This document shows positions 54,801-64,000 of a stretch of DNA of 64,000 nucleotides, one piece after another. Both the position numbers and the translations under genes were made by a program. The stretch lies in assembly GCF_963378075.1 (NCBI RefSeq), contig NZ_OY726394.1:1550001-1614000 (forward strand), written 5' to 3'. This DNA comes from Mycolicibacter sp. MU0083 (lineage in GTDB: Bacteria > Actinomycetota > Actinomycetes > Mycobacteriales > Mycobacteriaceae). How positions within the stretch are numbered: the stretch's first letter is position 1; the number at the start of each line of letters is the position of its first letter. Below the pieces are notes generated by a model. It saw nothing but the letters and a program-made list of their open reading frames with translations. It made no database searches and was not told the origin of the DNA.

Positions 54801-56069
54801 TCAGTACCGACCGAAGGCCAGCGCGACGTTGTGTCCGCCGAATCCGAACGAGTTGTTGATCGCGTATTCGTAGTTGCCCGGTCGTGGCTCTCCGGCCACC
54901 ACGTCCAGGTCGATCTCGGGGTCGAGATTGGTCAGGTTGCGGGTCGCGGGGATGACCTGGTCGCGCAGGGCCAGCACGGTCAGGATGGATTCCACCGCGC
55001 CGACCGCGCCGACCGAGTGACCGAGTGCCGCCTTGGGGGCGTACACCGCGGCGTTGCCGCCGTGCGCTCCCAGTGCGTTGTTGATGGCGTGGCCCTCGGC
55101 GACGTCACCGACCGAGGTGCCGGTGGCGTGCGCGTTGACGTGGGTGATGTCGGCGGGGGTCAGCCCGGCCACCTGGATCGCCCGCGTCATGGCCCGGCCC
55201 GCACTCTGGCCGTCGGGGTCCGGCGCCACGATGTGGTAGCCGTCGGAGGTGATCGAGGCACCCATCAGGCGGGCGAAGATCTCGGCTCCGCGCGCCTTGG
55301 CGTGCTCCTCGGTCTCGATCACCAGCACCGCACCGCCTTCGCCGAACACGAACCCGTTGCGGTCGCGGTCGAACGGTCGGCAGGCGCCCTCCGGGTCGTC
55401 GTTGGAGTTGGACAACACGATGCGCATCTGGGCGAACCCGGCGATGGGCACCGCTTCGATCCGGGTCTCCACGCCACCGCAGATCGCCACGTCGGCCTCA
55501 CCGAGCACGATCTGTTGCCAGGCGTGGGCGATGGCCTCGGATCCCGACGCGCAGGCCGAGATCGGGGTGATCACCCCGGCCTTGGCCTTGCGGTCCAGCC
55601 CGATGGCCGCCGCCGCCCCGTTGGGCATGTACTTCTGCACGACCAGCGGCGAGACGGCTCGCAGGCCTCGTTCCCGCATGCCGTCGTAGGCCCAGACCAG
55701 CTCCTCGGAGGACCCCATCCCGGTGCCGACCGCCACCATCAGGCGCGTCGTGTCGACCTCGGGCGAACCGGCGTGCGCCCACGCACGCCGACCCAGAACC
55801 GTGGACATCTTCTGCAGATAGGACAGGCGTCGCAGTTCTTGCCGGGTCAGCCCCTCGTCGAAGGCTTCCGGGGGTTCGACGAGGTGCCCACCGATCCGTA
55901 CCGGGAGGTCGTATTCCTCGACGAACGAGTCGGTGAGCGTACGAATCCCGCTCTGGCCGTCGAGCAGACCTTTCCAGGTGCTCTCTGCGTCGCCGGCCAG
56001 AGCGGTCGTCATGGCAAAACCGGTGACGACGACGTTGGGAAAACCGTTGCCTGTAGCCAGTGTTGACAT
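54801..56069 (-). CDS. kasB: beta-ketoacyl-ACP synthase KasB
   Basis: 422 residues. Condensing enzyme of the KAS II type: [20 protein letters not shown], nucleophile C173 in [15 protein letters not shown], catalytic His residues in [11 protein letters not shown] and [14 protein letters not shown], ending [19 protein letters not shown]. KasB elongates AcpM-bound meromycolate chains late in FAS-II in the cytosol. AAAGGAG is 12 bases upstream of the ATG. Tandem paralogue of kasA (33 bp upstream); identification as kasB rests on order and the KasB-like N-terminus. Confidence 0.93.
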   Translation of the reverse strand: MSTLATGNGFPNVVVTGFAMTTALAGDAESTWKGLLDGQSGIRTLTDSFVEEYDLPVRIGGHLVEPPEAFDEGLTRQELRRLSYLQKMSTVLGRRAWAHAGSPEVDTTRLMVAVGTGMGSSEELVWAYDGMRERGLRAVSPLVVQKYMPNGAAAAIGLDRKAKAGVITPISACASGSEAIAHAWQQIVLGEADVAICGGVETRIEAVPIAGFAQMRIVLSNSNDDPEGACRPFDRDRNGFVFGEGGAVLVIETEEHAKARGAEIFARLMGASITSDGYHIVAPDPDGQSAGRAMTRAIQVAGLTPADITHVNAHATGTSVGDVAEGHAINNALGAHGGNAAVYAPKAALGHSVGAVGAVESILTVLALRDQVIPATRNLTNLDPEIDLDVVAGEPRPGNYEYAINNSFGFGGHNVALAFGRY

Positions 56070-56102
56070 GGGTCGTGCGAACTCCTTTTTCGTGTCGGAG
56101 CG

Positions 56103-57356
56103 TCAGTACCGCCCGAAGGCGAGCGCGACGTTGTGCCCACCGAAGCCGAACGAGTTGTTGATTGCGTACTTGTAGTCGCCGTAACGGGGCTCGCCCGCCA
56201 CCACGTCCAGATCGATCTCGGGGTCCGGCGTCTCGTAGTTCAGCGTCGGCGGGATGACCCCGTCACGCAACGAGAGCACCGTCAGCACCGACTCCAACGC
56301 ACCGACCGCTCCGATGGAGTGGCCCAGCGCCGACTTGGGCGCATACACCGCGGCGTGCTGGCAACCGGCTTCCCGGATCGCGTTCGCCTCGGCGGTGTCA
56401 CCGATCGGGGTGGCGGTGCCGTGCGCGTTGATGTGGTCGACGTCCTTGGCGGACAGGCCCGCCAGCTCCAGCGACCGCTTCATCGCGTAACCGGCGCGCT
56501 TACCGTCGGGGCCGGGAGCCACCATGTGGTAGGCGTCGGAGGTGATTCCGGCGCCCATCAGGCGGGCCAGCGGCTTGGCGCCGCGCGCCTTGGCGTGCTC
56601 TTCGGTCTCGATGATCATCATCGCGCCGGCCTCGCCGAACACGAATCCGTCGCGGTCCTTGTCGAACGGACGCGAGGCCCTCTCGGGCTCGTCGTTGCGG
56701 GTCGACATGGCACGCATCATCGAGAACGTCGCGATCGGCAGGGCCTCGATGCCGCCCTCCACGCCGCCGCAGACGACCATGTCCGCGTCACCCATGACGA
56801 TCTGGCGCCAGGCGTGGGCGATCGCCTCGGAACCCGACGAGCAGGCCGAGACCGGGGTGATGACTCCGGCGCGCGCGCCGAGCTGCAGTCCGGCGACGGC
56901 GGCCGCGCCGTTGGGCATGATCATCTGGACGGCCAGCGGCGAGACCTTGCGGGGCCCGCCCTCGTTCATCAGGTCGTAGGTCTCGACGATCTTCTCGCCG
57001 CCGCCCAGACCGGTGCCGATGACGACCGCGAGCCGGTCCTTGTCGACCTCGGGCGAACCGGCGTTCTCCCAGAGTCGGCCACTGATCAGCTTGGACATCC
57101 GCTGCACGTACGACATACGCCGGATGTCGAGCCGACCCATGTGGTCGTCGACCGGGTCCTTGAGCTGGCCGCCGATCTTGACCGCCAGGTCCCACTTCTC
57201 GGTGAACTCACCCTTGAGGACGTGGATACCGCTTTCGCCGGCCAGCAGGGCTTTCCAGGTGCTGTCGATGTCGGCACCGAGCGATGTCGTGGCCTCAACG
57301 GCGGTTACCACCACACTGGGGTAACCGCCGTTGGCCGTCGAAGGCTTAGAGGACAC
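56103..57356 (-). CDS. kasA: beta-ketoacyl-ACP synthase KasA
   Basis: 417 residues. [20 protein letters not shown] at the N-terminus, nucleophile C172 in [15 protein letters not shown], His residues in [11 protein letters not shown] and [14 protein letters not shown], and the same C-terminal [15 protein letters not shown]. KasA is the essential condensing enzyme that begins and sustains FAS-II elongation and the target of thiolactomycin. It begins 2 bp after the acpM stop, so the two are coupled. Length matches Rv2245 (416). Confidence 0.94.
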   Translation of the reverse strand: MSSKPSTANGGYPSVVVTAVEATTSLGADIDSTWKALLAGESGIHVLKGEFTEKWDLAVKIGGQLKDPVDDHMGRLDIRRMSYVQRMSKLISGRLWENAGSPEVDKDRLAVVIGTGLGGGEKIVETYDLMNEGGPRKVSPLAVQMIMPNGAAAVAGLQLGARAGVITPVSACSSGSEAIAHAWRQIVMGDADMVVCGGVEGGIEALPIATFSMMRAMSTRNDEPERASRPFDKDRDGFVFGEAGAMMIIETEEHAKARGAKPLARLMGAGITSDAYHMVAPGPDGKRAGYAMKRSLELAGLSAKDVDHINAHGTATPIGDTAEANAIREAGCQHAAVYAPKSALGHSIGAVGALESVLTVLSLRDGVIPPTLNYETPDPEIDLDVVAGEPRYGDYKYAINNSFGFGGHNVALAFGRY

Positions 57357-57358
57357 GA

Positions 57359-57658
57359 TTAGCTCTCGGAACCGAACTTCTCGCGCAGTGCGGCGGCAGC
57401 CTCGGGGTTCTCGGCCTCGAGCTTCTGGATGTAGCCCACCACGTCACCGACGGTGCGCAGGCCCGCGAGGTCCTCGTCGGGGATCTTCACGCCGTACTTG
57501 TCTTCGGTCTGAACGGCGATCTCCACCATCGACAGCGAGTCGATGTCCAGGTCGTCGACGAAGGACTTCTCGACGGTGACCTCGCTGGGCTCGATCCCGG
57601 TCACCTCTTCGATGATCTCGGCGAGACCGGCGATGATTTCTTCCTGGCTGGCAGCCAC
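57359..57658 (-). CDS. acpM: meromycolate extension acyl carrier protein AcpM
   Basis: 99 residues from GTG 57658, preceded by AAGGGA. Carries the phosphopantetheine site [11 protein letters not shown] (S41) in the standard acidic ACP helix bundle, with [20 protein letters not shown]. The C-terminus ([11 protein letters not shown]) ends about 16 residues earlier than the 115-residue M. tuberculosis AcpM, whose tail is unstructured; the core is intact. It shuttles growing meromycolate acyl chains among FAS-II enzymes. Confidence 0.93.
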   Translation of the reverse strand: MAASQEEIIAGLAEIIEEVTGIEPSEVTVEKSFVDDLDIDSLSMVEIAVQTEDKYGVKIPDEDLAGLRTVGDVVGYIQKLEAENPEAAAALREKFGSES

Positions 57659-57738
57659 TGTGTTTCCCTTCGGTTGGATCCGCACGGGGTGTGCGGGTGA
57701 TTACTGCGTTTTGGGTGGTGCAGGTTTGGATGCGGGCG

Positions 57739-58671
57739 TTAGAACTCGGGGAGCCCGTCCAGATCCGCGGGGGCTTTGACGGCGTGCGTCGGGGTCCCCC
57801 GAAGTTCGCGTTTGGCGATGCCCGCCAGGGTGCCGGCGGGCGGGAACTCCACGATCGCCGTTACCTCGCGGGCGCGCAACGTCTCGGTGCACAGATCCCA
57901 GCGCACCGGCCGGGTCATCTGCGCGACGAGGTGCTCCATCGCCTGGGCCGCCGACGTCACGGGCTGTCCGTCGCGGTTGGACAGCAGGGTGACGGTGGGC
58001 TCGGAGACGCCCGCGGCGACGATCTTGTCCGCGGCGGCGGCGTAGGCCTCCAGCGCGGGCGCCATGTACTGGGTGTGGAACGCCCCGGCGGTGGCCAGCT
58101 TGCGGACCCGGGCCTTGGCCGGCGGGTCTTCGGCGAGCTTGTCGAGCGCGGGCAGCGGCCCGGCGGCCACGATCTGGCCGACGGCGTTGCGGTTGGCCGG
58201 GGTCAGGTCGAGCTGTTCGAGTCGGGCCAACACCTCGGCTTCGTCTCCGCCGAGCACCGCGGCCATGCCGGTGGGCTCGAGAGCACAGGCCTTCGCCATC
58301 TCCCGGCCGCGGATGGCGGCCAGCAGGACGGCGTCGTCGGCGGAGATCACGCCGGCGATCGCGTAGGCGGCGATCTCACCGACGGAGTGGCCGGCGACGG
58401 CCACGTCGGCGCCGAGGGCCGATCCGTTGCGTCGCTTGGTCAGCTCGGCGTAGGCCAGCAGAGTCGCCGCCACCACCAAGGGTTGGGTGACCGCGGTGTC
58501 GGTGATCTCTTCGGCGGTCGCGGTGGTGCCCAGCGTGATCAGGTCCAGGCCGCTGATCTCCGACCAGGCGGTCAGCTGATCGCGGGCGGCGTCGGAGTCG
58601 GCCGACTCCAACCACGGCACCAGCATGCCGGGAGTCTGCGATCCCTGTCCGGGAGCGAGCAACGCAATCAC
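57739..58671 (-). CDS. fabD: malonyl-CoA:ACP transacylase FabD
   Basis: 310 residues from GTG 58671 (MIALLAPGQGSQTPGML). Nucleophile motif VAGHSVGEIAAYA (S96), arginine region GREMAKACAL, and catalytic His in AGAFHTQYMAPAL. Loads malonyl groups onto AcpM for FAS-II. First gene of the operon; its promoter region at 58672-58836 carries the candidate MabR elements. The start has only a weak AAAGA ribosome site. Length as in Rv2243. Confidence 0.93.
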   Translation of the reverse strand: MIALLAPGQGSQTPGMLVPWLESADSDAARDQLTAWSEISGLDLITLGTTATAEEITDTAVTQPLVVAATLLAYAELTKRRNGSALGADVAVAGHSVGEIAAYAIAGVISADDAVLLAAIRGREMAKACALEPTGMAAVLGGDEAEVLARLEQLDLTPANRNAVGQIVAAGPLPALDKLAEDPPAKARVRKLATAGAFHTQYMAPALEAYAAAADKIVAAGVSEPTVTLLSNRDGQPVTSAAQAMEHLVAQMTRPVRWDLCTETLRAREVTAIVEFPPAGTLAGIAKRELRGTPTHAVKAPADLDGLPEF

Positions 58672-58681
58672 GTCTTTAAGA

Positions 58682-58757
58682 GAACATTGTGAAGAGCGTT
58701 TTGCAGGATGTCCTAGATTATGAACATTGTCTTATGTTTTTGTGGAGACCCTACAAA
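58682..58757 (-). promoter_or_regulatory. fasII promoter region with candidate MabR elements
   Basis: TTTGT (58739-58743) - N9 - ACAAA (58753-58757) is an inverted repeat of the kind I recall being proposed for MabR (TTTTGT-N9-ACAAAA, memory only). The sequence GAACATTGT also occurs twice in direct orientation (58682-58690 and 58722-58730), 40 bp apart. A CATAAT -10-like hexamer on the minus strand is at 58722-58717. Together they form the leader of the fabD operon. Confidence 0.55.
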
Positions 58758-58836
58758 TTAGTCGATTCATGCGATGCATTCGATACCTAACTGCGACAAC
58801 ACGTCGGGGCAAGGCTGCTTCCGGGTGCGCGGTGGA

Positions 58837-60147
58837 TCAGCCGGTCGCGGGTGGTAGCGCGGCGCTGTCGGTGGCATACGTCACGTCTGCGCTGCTGATG
58901 GTGGCATGCTGCGCCTGATTGGCCAGCCGCCCCACCGTCGCCGCGACCCGCAGCACATAGGCGTCGCGGGGGACCGCCGGATCGCGTCCGGTGAAGTCGG
59001 CGATCCGCTTGAGCCGGTACCGGACCGTGTTGGGATGAACGAACAACTTTCGTGCGCAGGCCTCGATCGCGCCACCGCAGTCCAGATACGCGTCGAGGGT
59101 CTCGGTGAGCGTGGGGCCCGCCTCGGCCAGAGGTCGCATCACGTCGGTGTGTAGCGCCGCGATCGCCGAGGCGTCCCCGATCAGGGCCCGCTCCGGCAGC
59201 AGTTCGCGGGCCAGCACCGGGCGCGGTGCCCCGGTCCAGCCGACGACGGCGTTCATCCCCGAGATCGCCTCGCTGGCGCTGTGGTAGGCCGCGGTCAGCG
59301 TCGGCGCGGTCGGGCCGATCACCACCGGCCCGTCGGAGAACGCGCCGAGCAGGTCGGCGAAGAACTTCTGGGTGGGCAACAGCGGGCCGGACACGATGGC
59401 CACCAGCCAGGTGCCGTGGACGTCGGTCAACGCCGCACGGCCGTGACGTTCGGCGACGTCGCGGACATCCTGGCTGGCCTTCTGCCCGGCGAAGGCGTCC
59501 GGTCCCGGTGGGGCGGTGCCGACCACGACGGTGGCCGGAGCGGTGGTGTCCCAGTTCAGCGCCGCGGCGCGACTGAGCAGTTCGGGCCCGGTGTCGCCGC
59601 GCACCACGGCGTCCACCACGCTGGCCTCCATCCGGGAGTCCCAGGTGCCCCGGGCCTCGGCGGCGTCCGCGTAGGCCGACGCCGCGGTGAAGGCCAGGTC
59701 GCGACTGTATTTGAGGATGCCCACCGTCAGCGCGGAGACCTCTTCTTCGGAGCGGGCCAACAACGGCACGACTTCCTCGAAGAACTCCATGGTGACCCGC
59801 ACCATGTCGACGGTGTGCCGCAGTGCGATGCGCCGCGTCAGGTCCTGGGGCACCAACTCGAAGGCCTGCGCGGTGTGGCTGACGTTGCCGTGCGGGTCGC
59901 GCATCCACTCGGCGAAGTTGACCACCGCGGTCTGCACCACCAGTTGGACGCTGGCCCGCTGCGACGCCTCCAATTCGGCGAAGAACGGCAGTCGTTCGCC
60001 CATCACCGCGTCGGCCTGGGTGGCGAGCCGGCCCGAATAGTTCTTGAGCCTGCGCAGGATGGTGTCCGGGACCGCGCTGAGCAGGTCCAACGTGGAACGC
60101 GGCAGGACCGGACTCCCCGGAGGGGTCGAAGCGGACTTGTCAGGCAT
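58837..60147 (-). CDS. mabR: PucR-type transcriptional activator MabR
   Basis: 436 residues from ATG 60147. C-terminal HTH_30/PucR domain (CARKLFVHPNTVRYRLKRIA), with a GGDEF-like/CdaR middle region and helical N-terminus (TQADAVMGERLPFFAELEAS, QRASVQLVVQTAVVNFAEWM). It matches Rv2242 in position, between aceE and fabD. MabR is the regulator of mycolic-acid fasII genes (established for M. tuberculosis and M. smegmatis). Preceded by 54 bp carrying two dyads after aceE. Its stop is 165 bp before the fabD start, leaving room for the fasII promoter. Confidence 0.92.
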   Translation of the reverse strand: MPDKSASTPPGSPVLPRSTLDLLSAVPDTILRRLKNYSGRLATQADAVMGERLPFFAELEASQRASVQLVVQTAVVNFAEWMRDPHGNVSHTAQAFELVPQDLTRRIALRHTVDMVRVTMEFFEEVVPLLARSEEEVSALTVGILKYSRDLAFTAASAYADAAEARGTWDSRMEASVVDAVVRGDTGPELLSRAAALNWDTTAPATVVVGTAPPGPDAFAGQKASQDVRDVAERHGRAALTDVHGTWLVAIVSGPLLPTQKFFADLLGAFSDGPVVIGPTAPTLTAAYHSASEAISGMNAVVGWTGAPRPVLARELLPERALIGDASAIAALHTDVMRPLAEAGPTLTETLDAYLDCGGAIEACARKLFVHPNTVRYRLKRIADFTGRDPAVPRDAYVLRVAATVGRLANQAQHATISSADVTYATDSAALPPATG

Positions 60148-60178
60148 CCCTAAAAGCTACGCCTGAATTCTGGTTGAT

Positions 60179-60214
60179 ACCCACAAGTGGGTGTGGCCGG
60201 GTCAGGCCACACCC
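60179..60214 (-). terminator. twin dyads at the aceE stop, before mabR
   Basis: GGGTGTGGCC (60189-60198) pairs perfectly with GGCCACACCC (60205-60214); its 6-base loop contains the aceE stop codon. Immediately beside it lies ACCCAC-AA-GTGGGT (60179-60192), a second perfect dyad that shares bases with the first and so offers an alternative fold. There is no U tract, so it may be a pausing or attenuation element between aceE and mabR, or a binding site. Confidence 0.5.
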
Positions 60215-63003
60215 GGATCCGAGGTCTGTTCCGGCGCGGCCAGCACGTCGTCGATCTGGTAGCGCGTCGCCGCGGCGATCGGTGCGGAGGCGTCGACGGC
60301 GCCGTCACGGGCCAGTGCGGCCAGCACCGCCACCACGATGGACTCGGCGTCGGTGTTGAAGTAACGACGGGCGGCGGGCCGGGTGTCGGAGAACCCGAAA
60401 CCGTCGGTCCCCAGGGTGGTGTAGTCACCGGGTACCCACGGCCGGATCTGTTCGGGCACCGCGCGCATCCAATCCGACACGGCGACCACCGGGCCCGGAG
60501 TGTCGGCCAGCGCCTCGGAGAGCACCCGGGTCACATAGGGGACGTCGACCGGGCGCTGGGGGTGGCGCAGGCGTTGGCGTTCGATCGCGACGCCGTCGCG
60601 GTTGAGCTCACCCCAACTGGTGACCGACCAGACGTCGGCGGCCACGTCCCAGTCGGCGGCCAACAGGTCCGCGGCGCGCAGTGCCTCGGGCATCGCGACG
60701 CCGGAGGCGAGGATGTGCGCGGTGCTCGCCCGGCTTTCGGCCGCTTTGCGGTAGCGGTAGATACCGCGCAGCAGACCCTCGGGATCGAATCCGTCGGGTT
60801 CGGCCGGTTGGACGTAGGGCTCGTTGTAGAGGGTGATGTAGAAGTAGACGTTCTCCGGGTCGGGACCGAACATGCGCTGCAGGCCGCTGTCGATGATGTG
60901 GGCGACCTCGTAGGCGAACGCGGGATCGTAGGAGACCACGGCGGGGTTGGTGGACGCCAGCAGCAGGGAGTGCCCGTCGGCGTGCTGGAGGCCTTCACCG
61001 GTCAGCGTGGTGCGTCCGGCGGTGGCGCCGAGGACGAATCCGCGCGCCATCTGGTCCGCGGCGGCCCACAGGCCGTCGCCGGTGCGCTGGAAGCCGAACA
61101 TCGAATAGAAGATGTAGATCGGGATCATCGGCTCGTCGTGGGTGGCGTAGGAGGTGCCCACGGCGGTGAACGACGCCGTCGAGCCGGCCTCGTTGATGCC
61201 CTCGTGCAGGATGTGGCCGACTTCGCTCTCCTTGTAGGCCAGCATCAGGTCGGCGTCGACGGAGGTGTAGAGCTGGCCGTTGCGGTTGTAGATCTTCAGC
61301 GACGGGAACCAGGAGTCCATCCCGAACGTGCGGGCCTCGTCGGGGATGATCGGTACCAGCCGCGGGCCGATCTGCTTGTCCCGCAACAATTCTTTGAACA
61401 CCCGCACGGTCGCCATGGTGGTGGCGACCTCCTGGTTGCCGGAGCCCTTCTTGACCGCCGCATAGGCGTCCGGGCCCGGCAGTGCCAGGGTGCGGGCGGT
61501 GGTGCGGCGCCGGGGCACGAAGCCGCCCAGGGCACGGCGGCGATCCAGCAGGTAGCGGATCTCGGGCGCTTGCTCCCCGGGGTGGTAGTAGGGCGGCAGG
61601 TAGGGGTTGGCCTCGAGTTCGGAGTCCGGGATCGGGATCCGCATCTCGTCGCGGAAGTCCTTGAGGTCTTGCAGGCGGAACTTCTTCATCTGGTGGGTGG
61701 CGTTGCGGCCGGCGAAGTAGCTGCCCAGGCTGTAGCCCTTGATGGTTTTGGCCAGGATGACCGTCGGCTGGCCCTTGTGTTCGATGGCGGCGCGGTAGGC
61801 GGCATGGACTTTGCGATAGTCGTGGCCGCCGCGTTTGAGGTGCCAGATGTCTTGGTCGGAGAGGTTTTCCACCAGGGCCTTGGTGCGCGGGTCGCGGCCG
61901 AAGAAGTGTTGGCGCACGTAGCCGCCGTCGTTGGCCTTGTAGGTCTGATAGTCCCCGTCGGGGGTGACGTTCATCAGGTTGACCAGGGCGCCGTCACGGT
62001 CGGCGTGCAGCAGGGCATCCCATTCGCGGCCCCACACCACCTTGATCACGTTCCAGCCCGCGCCACGGAAGAACGACTCCAGTTCCTGGATGATCTTGCC
62101 GTTGCCGCGCACCGGGCCGTCGAGACGTTGCAGGTTGCAGTTGATGACGAAGGTCAGGTTGTCCAGGCCCTCCAGTGCCCCCATCTGCAGCAGGCCGCGG
62201 CTTTCGGGTTCGTCCATCTCGCCGTCGCCCAGAAAGCACCACACGTGCTGGTCGGAGGTGTCCTTGATGCCCCGGTCGTGCAGGTAGTGGTTGAACCGGG
62301 CCTGGTAGATGGCGTTCATCGGCCCCAGGCCCATCGACACCGTGGGGAATTCCCAGAAGTCGGGCATCAGGCGCGGGTGCGGGTAGGAGGGCAGGCCGCC
62401 GCCGGGGTGGCTGTGCTCCTGGCGGAAGCCGTCGAGTTGATGGGTGCTCAGTCGGCCCTCGAGGAAGGCGCGGGCATAGATGCCGGGGGAGGCGTGGCCC
62501 TGGATGAACACCTGGTCGCCGCCGCCGGGGTGGTCCTTGCCGCGGAAGAAGTGGTTGAAACCGACCTCATAGAGCGTCGAGGAGGATGCGTAGGTGGAGA
62601 TGTGGCCGCCCACGCCGACGCCGGGACGTTGGGCGCGGTGCACCATCACCGCGGCGTTCCAGCGGATCCAACGGCGGTAACGGCGCTCGGTCTCCTCGTC
62701 GCCGGGGAACCAGGGCTCCAGTTCGGTCGGGATGGTGTTGACGTAGTCGGTGGAGGTCAGTGCGGGGATCGCGACGCGCTGTTCCCCGGCGCGTTCGAGC
62801 AGCCGCAACATCAGGTAGCGGGCGCGGGCCGGGCCGGACCGCGCGAGCAGTTCGTCGAACGACTCCAACCACTCGGAGGTCTCTTCGGAGTCGATATCGG
62901 GCAGGTACGACGCCACACCTTCGCGGATCACCCTTACTCGGTCGGATTCGCCTGTGGTGCTTGGCTTTTTGGCCAGGTCCTGATTTGCGGCCTCAGTGCT
63001 CAA
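60202..63003 (-). CDS. aceE: pyruvate dehydrogenase E1 component (homodimeric type)
   Basis: 933 residues from TTG 63003, chosen for the GGAG 7 bases upstream and the Rv2241-like N-terminus ([20 protein letters not shown]); an ATG at 63063 is an alternative. ThDP motif [13 protein letters not shown]...[53 protein letters not shown] and the late [20 protein letters not shown] are typical of AceE. E1 decarboxylates pyruvate and passes the acetyl group to the lipoyl E2. Makes acetyl-CoA, the precursor of malonyl-CoA used by the adjacent operon, though co-regulation is only suggested by position. Divergent from the lipoprotein gene. Confidence 0.93.
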   Translation of the reverse strand: MSTEAANQDLAKKPSTTGESDRVRVIREGVASYLPDIDSEETSEWLESFDELLARSGPARARYLMLRLLERAGEQRVAIPALTSTDYVNTIPTELEPWFPGDEETERRYRRWIRWNAAVMVHRAQRPGVGVGGHISTYASSSTLYEVGFNHFFRGKDHPGGGDQVFIQGHASPGIYARAFLEGRLSTHQLDGFRQEHSHPGGGLPSYPHPRLMPDFWEFPTVSMGLGPMNAIYQARFNHYLHDRGIKDTSDQHVWCFLGDGEMDEPESRGLLQMGALEGLDNLTFVINCNLQRLDGPVRGNGKIIQELESFFRGAGWNVIKVVWGREWDALLHADRDGALVNLMNVTPDGDYQTYKANDGGYVRQHFFGRDPRTKALVENLSDQDIWHLKRGGHDYRKVHAAYRAAIEHKGQPTVILAKTIKGYSLGSYFAGRNATHQMKKFRLQDLKDFRDEMRIPIPDSELEANPYLPPYYHPGEQAPEIRYLLDRRRALGGFVPRRRTTARTLALPGPDAYAAVKKGSGNQEVATTMATVRVFKELLRDKQIGPRLVPIIPDEARTFGMDSWFPSLKIYNRNGQLYTSVDADLMLAYKESEVGHILHEGINEAGSTASFTAVGTSYATHDEPMIPIYIFYSMFGFQRTGDGLWAAADQMARGFVLGATAGRTTLTGEGLQHADGHSLLLASTNPAVVSYDPAFAYEVAHIIDSGLQRMFGPDPENVYFYITLYNEPYVQPAEPDGFDPEGLLRGIYRYRKAAESRASTAHILASGVAMPEALRAADLLAADWDVAADVWSVTSWGELNRDGVAIERQRLRHPQRPVDVPYVTRVLSEALADTPGPVVAVSDWMRAVPEQIRPWVPGDYTTLGTDGFGFSDTRPAARRYFNTDAESIVVAVLAALARDGAVDASAPIAAATRYQIDDVLAAPEQTSDPGVA

Positions 63004-63190
63004 CGCATTGCTCCTTGGTTCGGAGGACAAGATGTGTCTCCCGGCTTGTGGCTGGGATGACACCGGCCCGATTGTTTTATCGGTCTGTCTTTTCTATCCT
63101 GCCCCACGCGGTCGCCGACCGGCGGTGGGTGAGTGGCCGCAGGTGGGTTGATCTCGGCCCGGTGAGCGGTACGCGGTAACGTTTGAAGTT

Positions 63191-63766
63191 GTGCTGATCG
63201 GATGGCGGACCGCTTCGCGCGTGCGAAGGCGGCGACACGCCCGAGTCGGCGCATTGGTGGCCGGTGGAGTCGCGGCGATCGCTATGGGCGTCGTCGGCTG
63301 TACCAGCATCATCGGTGGTACCCCGGAGGCGGACGTCTCGGAAGCCCCGGCGTATCGGTCCTCGGTGTCGGCGTCGGAGGCGACGTCGAGCATCCGCGAG
63401 ACCCAGCGTCAGCATTCGATGACGACTCAGGCGATACGCGGTGCGTGTGGACGGTTCGTCTCCAGCAGCAGTGATGCTGTCGATGTGGTGAACCGGTACG
63501 TCGAAGCGTTCAACAACGGCGGGGACATCCCCGGAACCGCCGGGCCTGCGGTGGAGGCGCTCAATCGCAGTGCCGACGAGGTCGCCAAGGCGATCAACGA
63601 GAAGCTGTCCTCGGAGTTGGTGGATGCGTTCAACACCTATGCCGAGGCTGCACGGGGTGTTGCTACAGCGATTTCGGCCAAGGCGCCGGTGTCGGTGTAC
63701 AACGCCCGCAAAGATGAACTCAATCGCGCCAGGGAGAAGGGGATCCAGCTGTGCAAAGCATTCTGA
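63191..63766 (+). CDS. putative lipoprotein (Rv2240c-like)
   Basis: 191 residues from GTG 63191. N-terminal basic segment (RTASRVRRRRHARV), hydrophobic stretch GALVAGGVAAIAMGVVGC with lipobox VVGC (C37), then a Ser/Thr-rich linker and a helical domain (AVDVVNRYVEAFNN, ADEVAKAINEKLSSELVDAF). It resembles the conserved mycobacterial protein next to aceE, function unknown. A second Cys pair (ACGRF, QLCKAF) could form a disulfide. Divergent from aceE with 187 bp between. Confidence 0.8.
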   Translation: MLIGWRTASRVRRRRHARVGALVAGGVAAIAMGVVGCTSIIGGTPEADVSEAPAYRSSVSASEATSSIRETQRQHSMTTQAIRGACGRFVSSSSDAVDVVNRYVEAFNNGGDIPGTAGPAVEALNRSADEVAKAINEKLSSELVDAFNTYAEAARGVATAISAKAPVSVYNARKDELNRAREKGIQLCKAF

Positions 63767-63850
63767 ACCCCATGCTCAGCGCCAGCATGCGTAGCTGTGC
63801 AACGATACTCCCTAACATACGACGCGCTGACGATCGAAGGAGGTCGCACG

Positions 63851-64000
63851 GTGGTCGCGGCGGATAACGCCCCGAGCTTCGCCCGCAAACTGGGCATCGA
63901 AAGCAAACAGTTGGTCCAGGAGTTCGGCTGGGACGACGACGCCGACGACGACATCCGTGCCGATGTCGAAGAGGCTTCCGGTAGTGAACTGCTCGATGAG
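63851..64000 (+). CDS. DUF3052 protein (Rv2239c-like), 3' end missing
   Basis: Fifty codons from GTG 63851, open to the window edge. AAGGAGG at 63837-63843, 7 bases upstream, is an excellent ribosome site. The N-terminus VVAADNAPSFARKLGIESKQ and QLVQEFGWDDDADDDIRADV match the acidic start of the conserved actinobacterial DUF3052 protein I know as Rv2239c. It is downstream of the lipoprotein gene by 84 bp. Function unknown. Confidence 0.8.
   Translation, partial: MVAADNAPSFARKLGIESKQLVQEFGWDDDADDDIRADVEEASGSELLDE

Noticed and set aside
58787..59908. A 373-codon frame overlapping mabR in another reading frame
   Set aside because: mabR has its full PucR-type domain in the neighbouring frame; this one is low-complexity Arg/Gly/Ala.
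63068..63083. CCGAT-tgtttt-ATCGG dyad upstream of aceE
   Set aside because: Short arms, no repeat of the motif and no regulator directly attached; could be a promoter element but cannot be supported.

Overview
The window is GC-rich actinobacterial DNA from a mycobacterium, most likely a fast-growing environmental (Mycolicibacterium-type) species. The evidence is a complete fasII mycolic-acid operon (fabD-acpM-kasA-kasB-accD6) beside mabR and the homodimeric-type pyruvate dehydrogenase gene aceE, plus mycothiol-dependent mscR, MPT63-like (DUF1942) secreted proteins, three cutinase-like proteins, a PE-PPE-domain protein, a 13E12-family HNH gene and many GTG starts. I see no tRNA or rRNA gene, no CRISPR array and no recognisable insertion sequence.

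Layout. 1-6 kb: a partial DUF1214 gene diverging from a TetR regulator across paired dyads, then secreted proteins (an alpha-helical secreted protein, an Ig-like/PI-PLC-like protein, a PE-PPE-type esterase). 6.2-11.3 kb: a one-way run of lipase, SDR, ferritin-like diiron protein, Baeyer-Villiger-type monooxygenase and MerR regulator, headed by a 44-bp inverted repeat. 11.3-14.3 kb: TetR/SnoaL-like divergon with two operator copies, metallo-beta-lactamase hydrolase, DUF2652 protein. 14.3-19.1 kb: cutinase, then TetR divergent from a translationally coupled Rieske oxygenase / DapB-like reductase / acyl-CoA-dehydrogenase-like operon. 19.1-24.1 kb: two MPT63 paralogues, a Ser/Thr kinase with an altered HRD motif, a GH5-like glycosidase. 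24.2-28.2 kb: SDR plus two adenylate-forming ligases. 28.2-36 kb: ankyrin protein, 13E12 HNH protein, tex, an FAD hydroxyacid dehydrogenase and ilvX. 36-40.5 kb: two cutinases, a possible broken small gene, an Hsp70-like membrane protein, a SHOCT-domain protein, a 59-bp tandem repeat.

40.5-64 kb is collinear, by recognition of protein families from memory, with M. tuberculosis Rv2260 to Rv2239c read in reverse: Rv2260-type hydrolase, mscR, Rv2257c-type serine hydrolase, DUF3145, diacylglycerol-kinase-like protein, AGPS-like flavoprotein, TetR, glpD1, accD6, kasB, kasA, acpM, fabD, mabR, aceE, Rv2240c- and Rv2239c-type genes. Two interruptions stand out: an amidohydrolase/AraC pair next to mscR, and a LysR/SDR pair plus a heptanucleotide array between glpD1 and accD6.

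Working logic: the fasII operon extends meromycolate chains using AcpM-bound intermediates, with AccD6 supplying malonyl-CoA, under MabR, whose gene lies between aceE and fabD. The other clusters look like small, locally regulated lipid or xenobiotic oxidation modules (lipase, monooxygenases, CoA ligases, SDRs), each next to its own repressor or activator and a visible dyad or direct repeat. Start codons were adjusted by ribosome-binding site, overlap with the upstream gene and family N-termini. No database search was possible; all family names are from pattern recognition.
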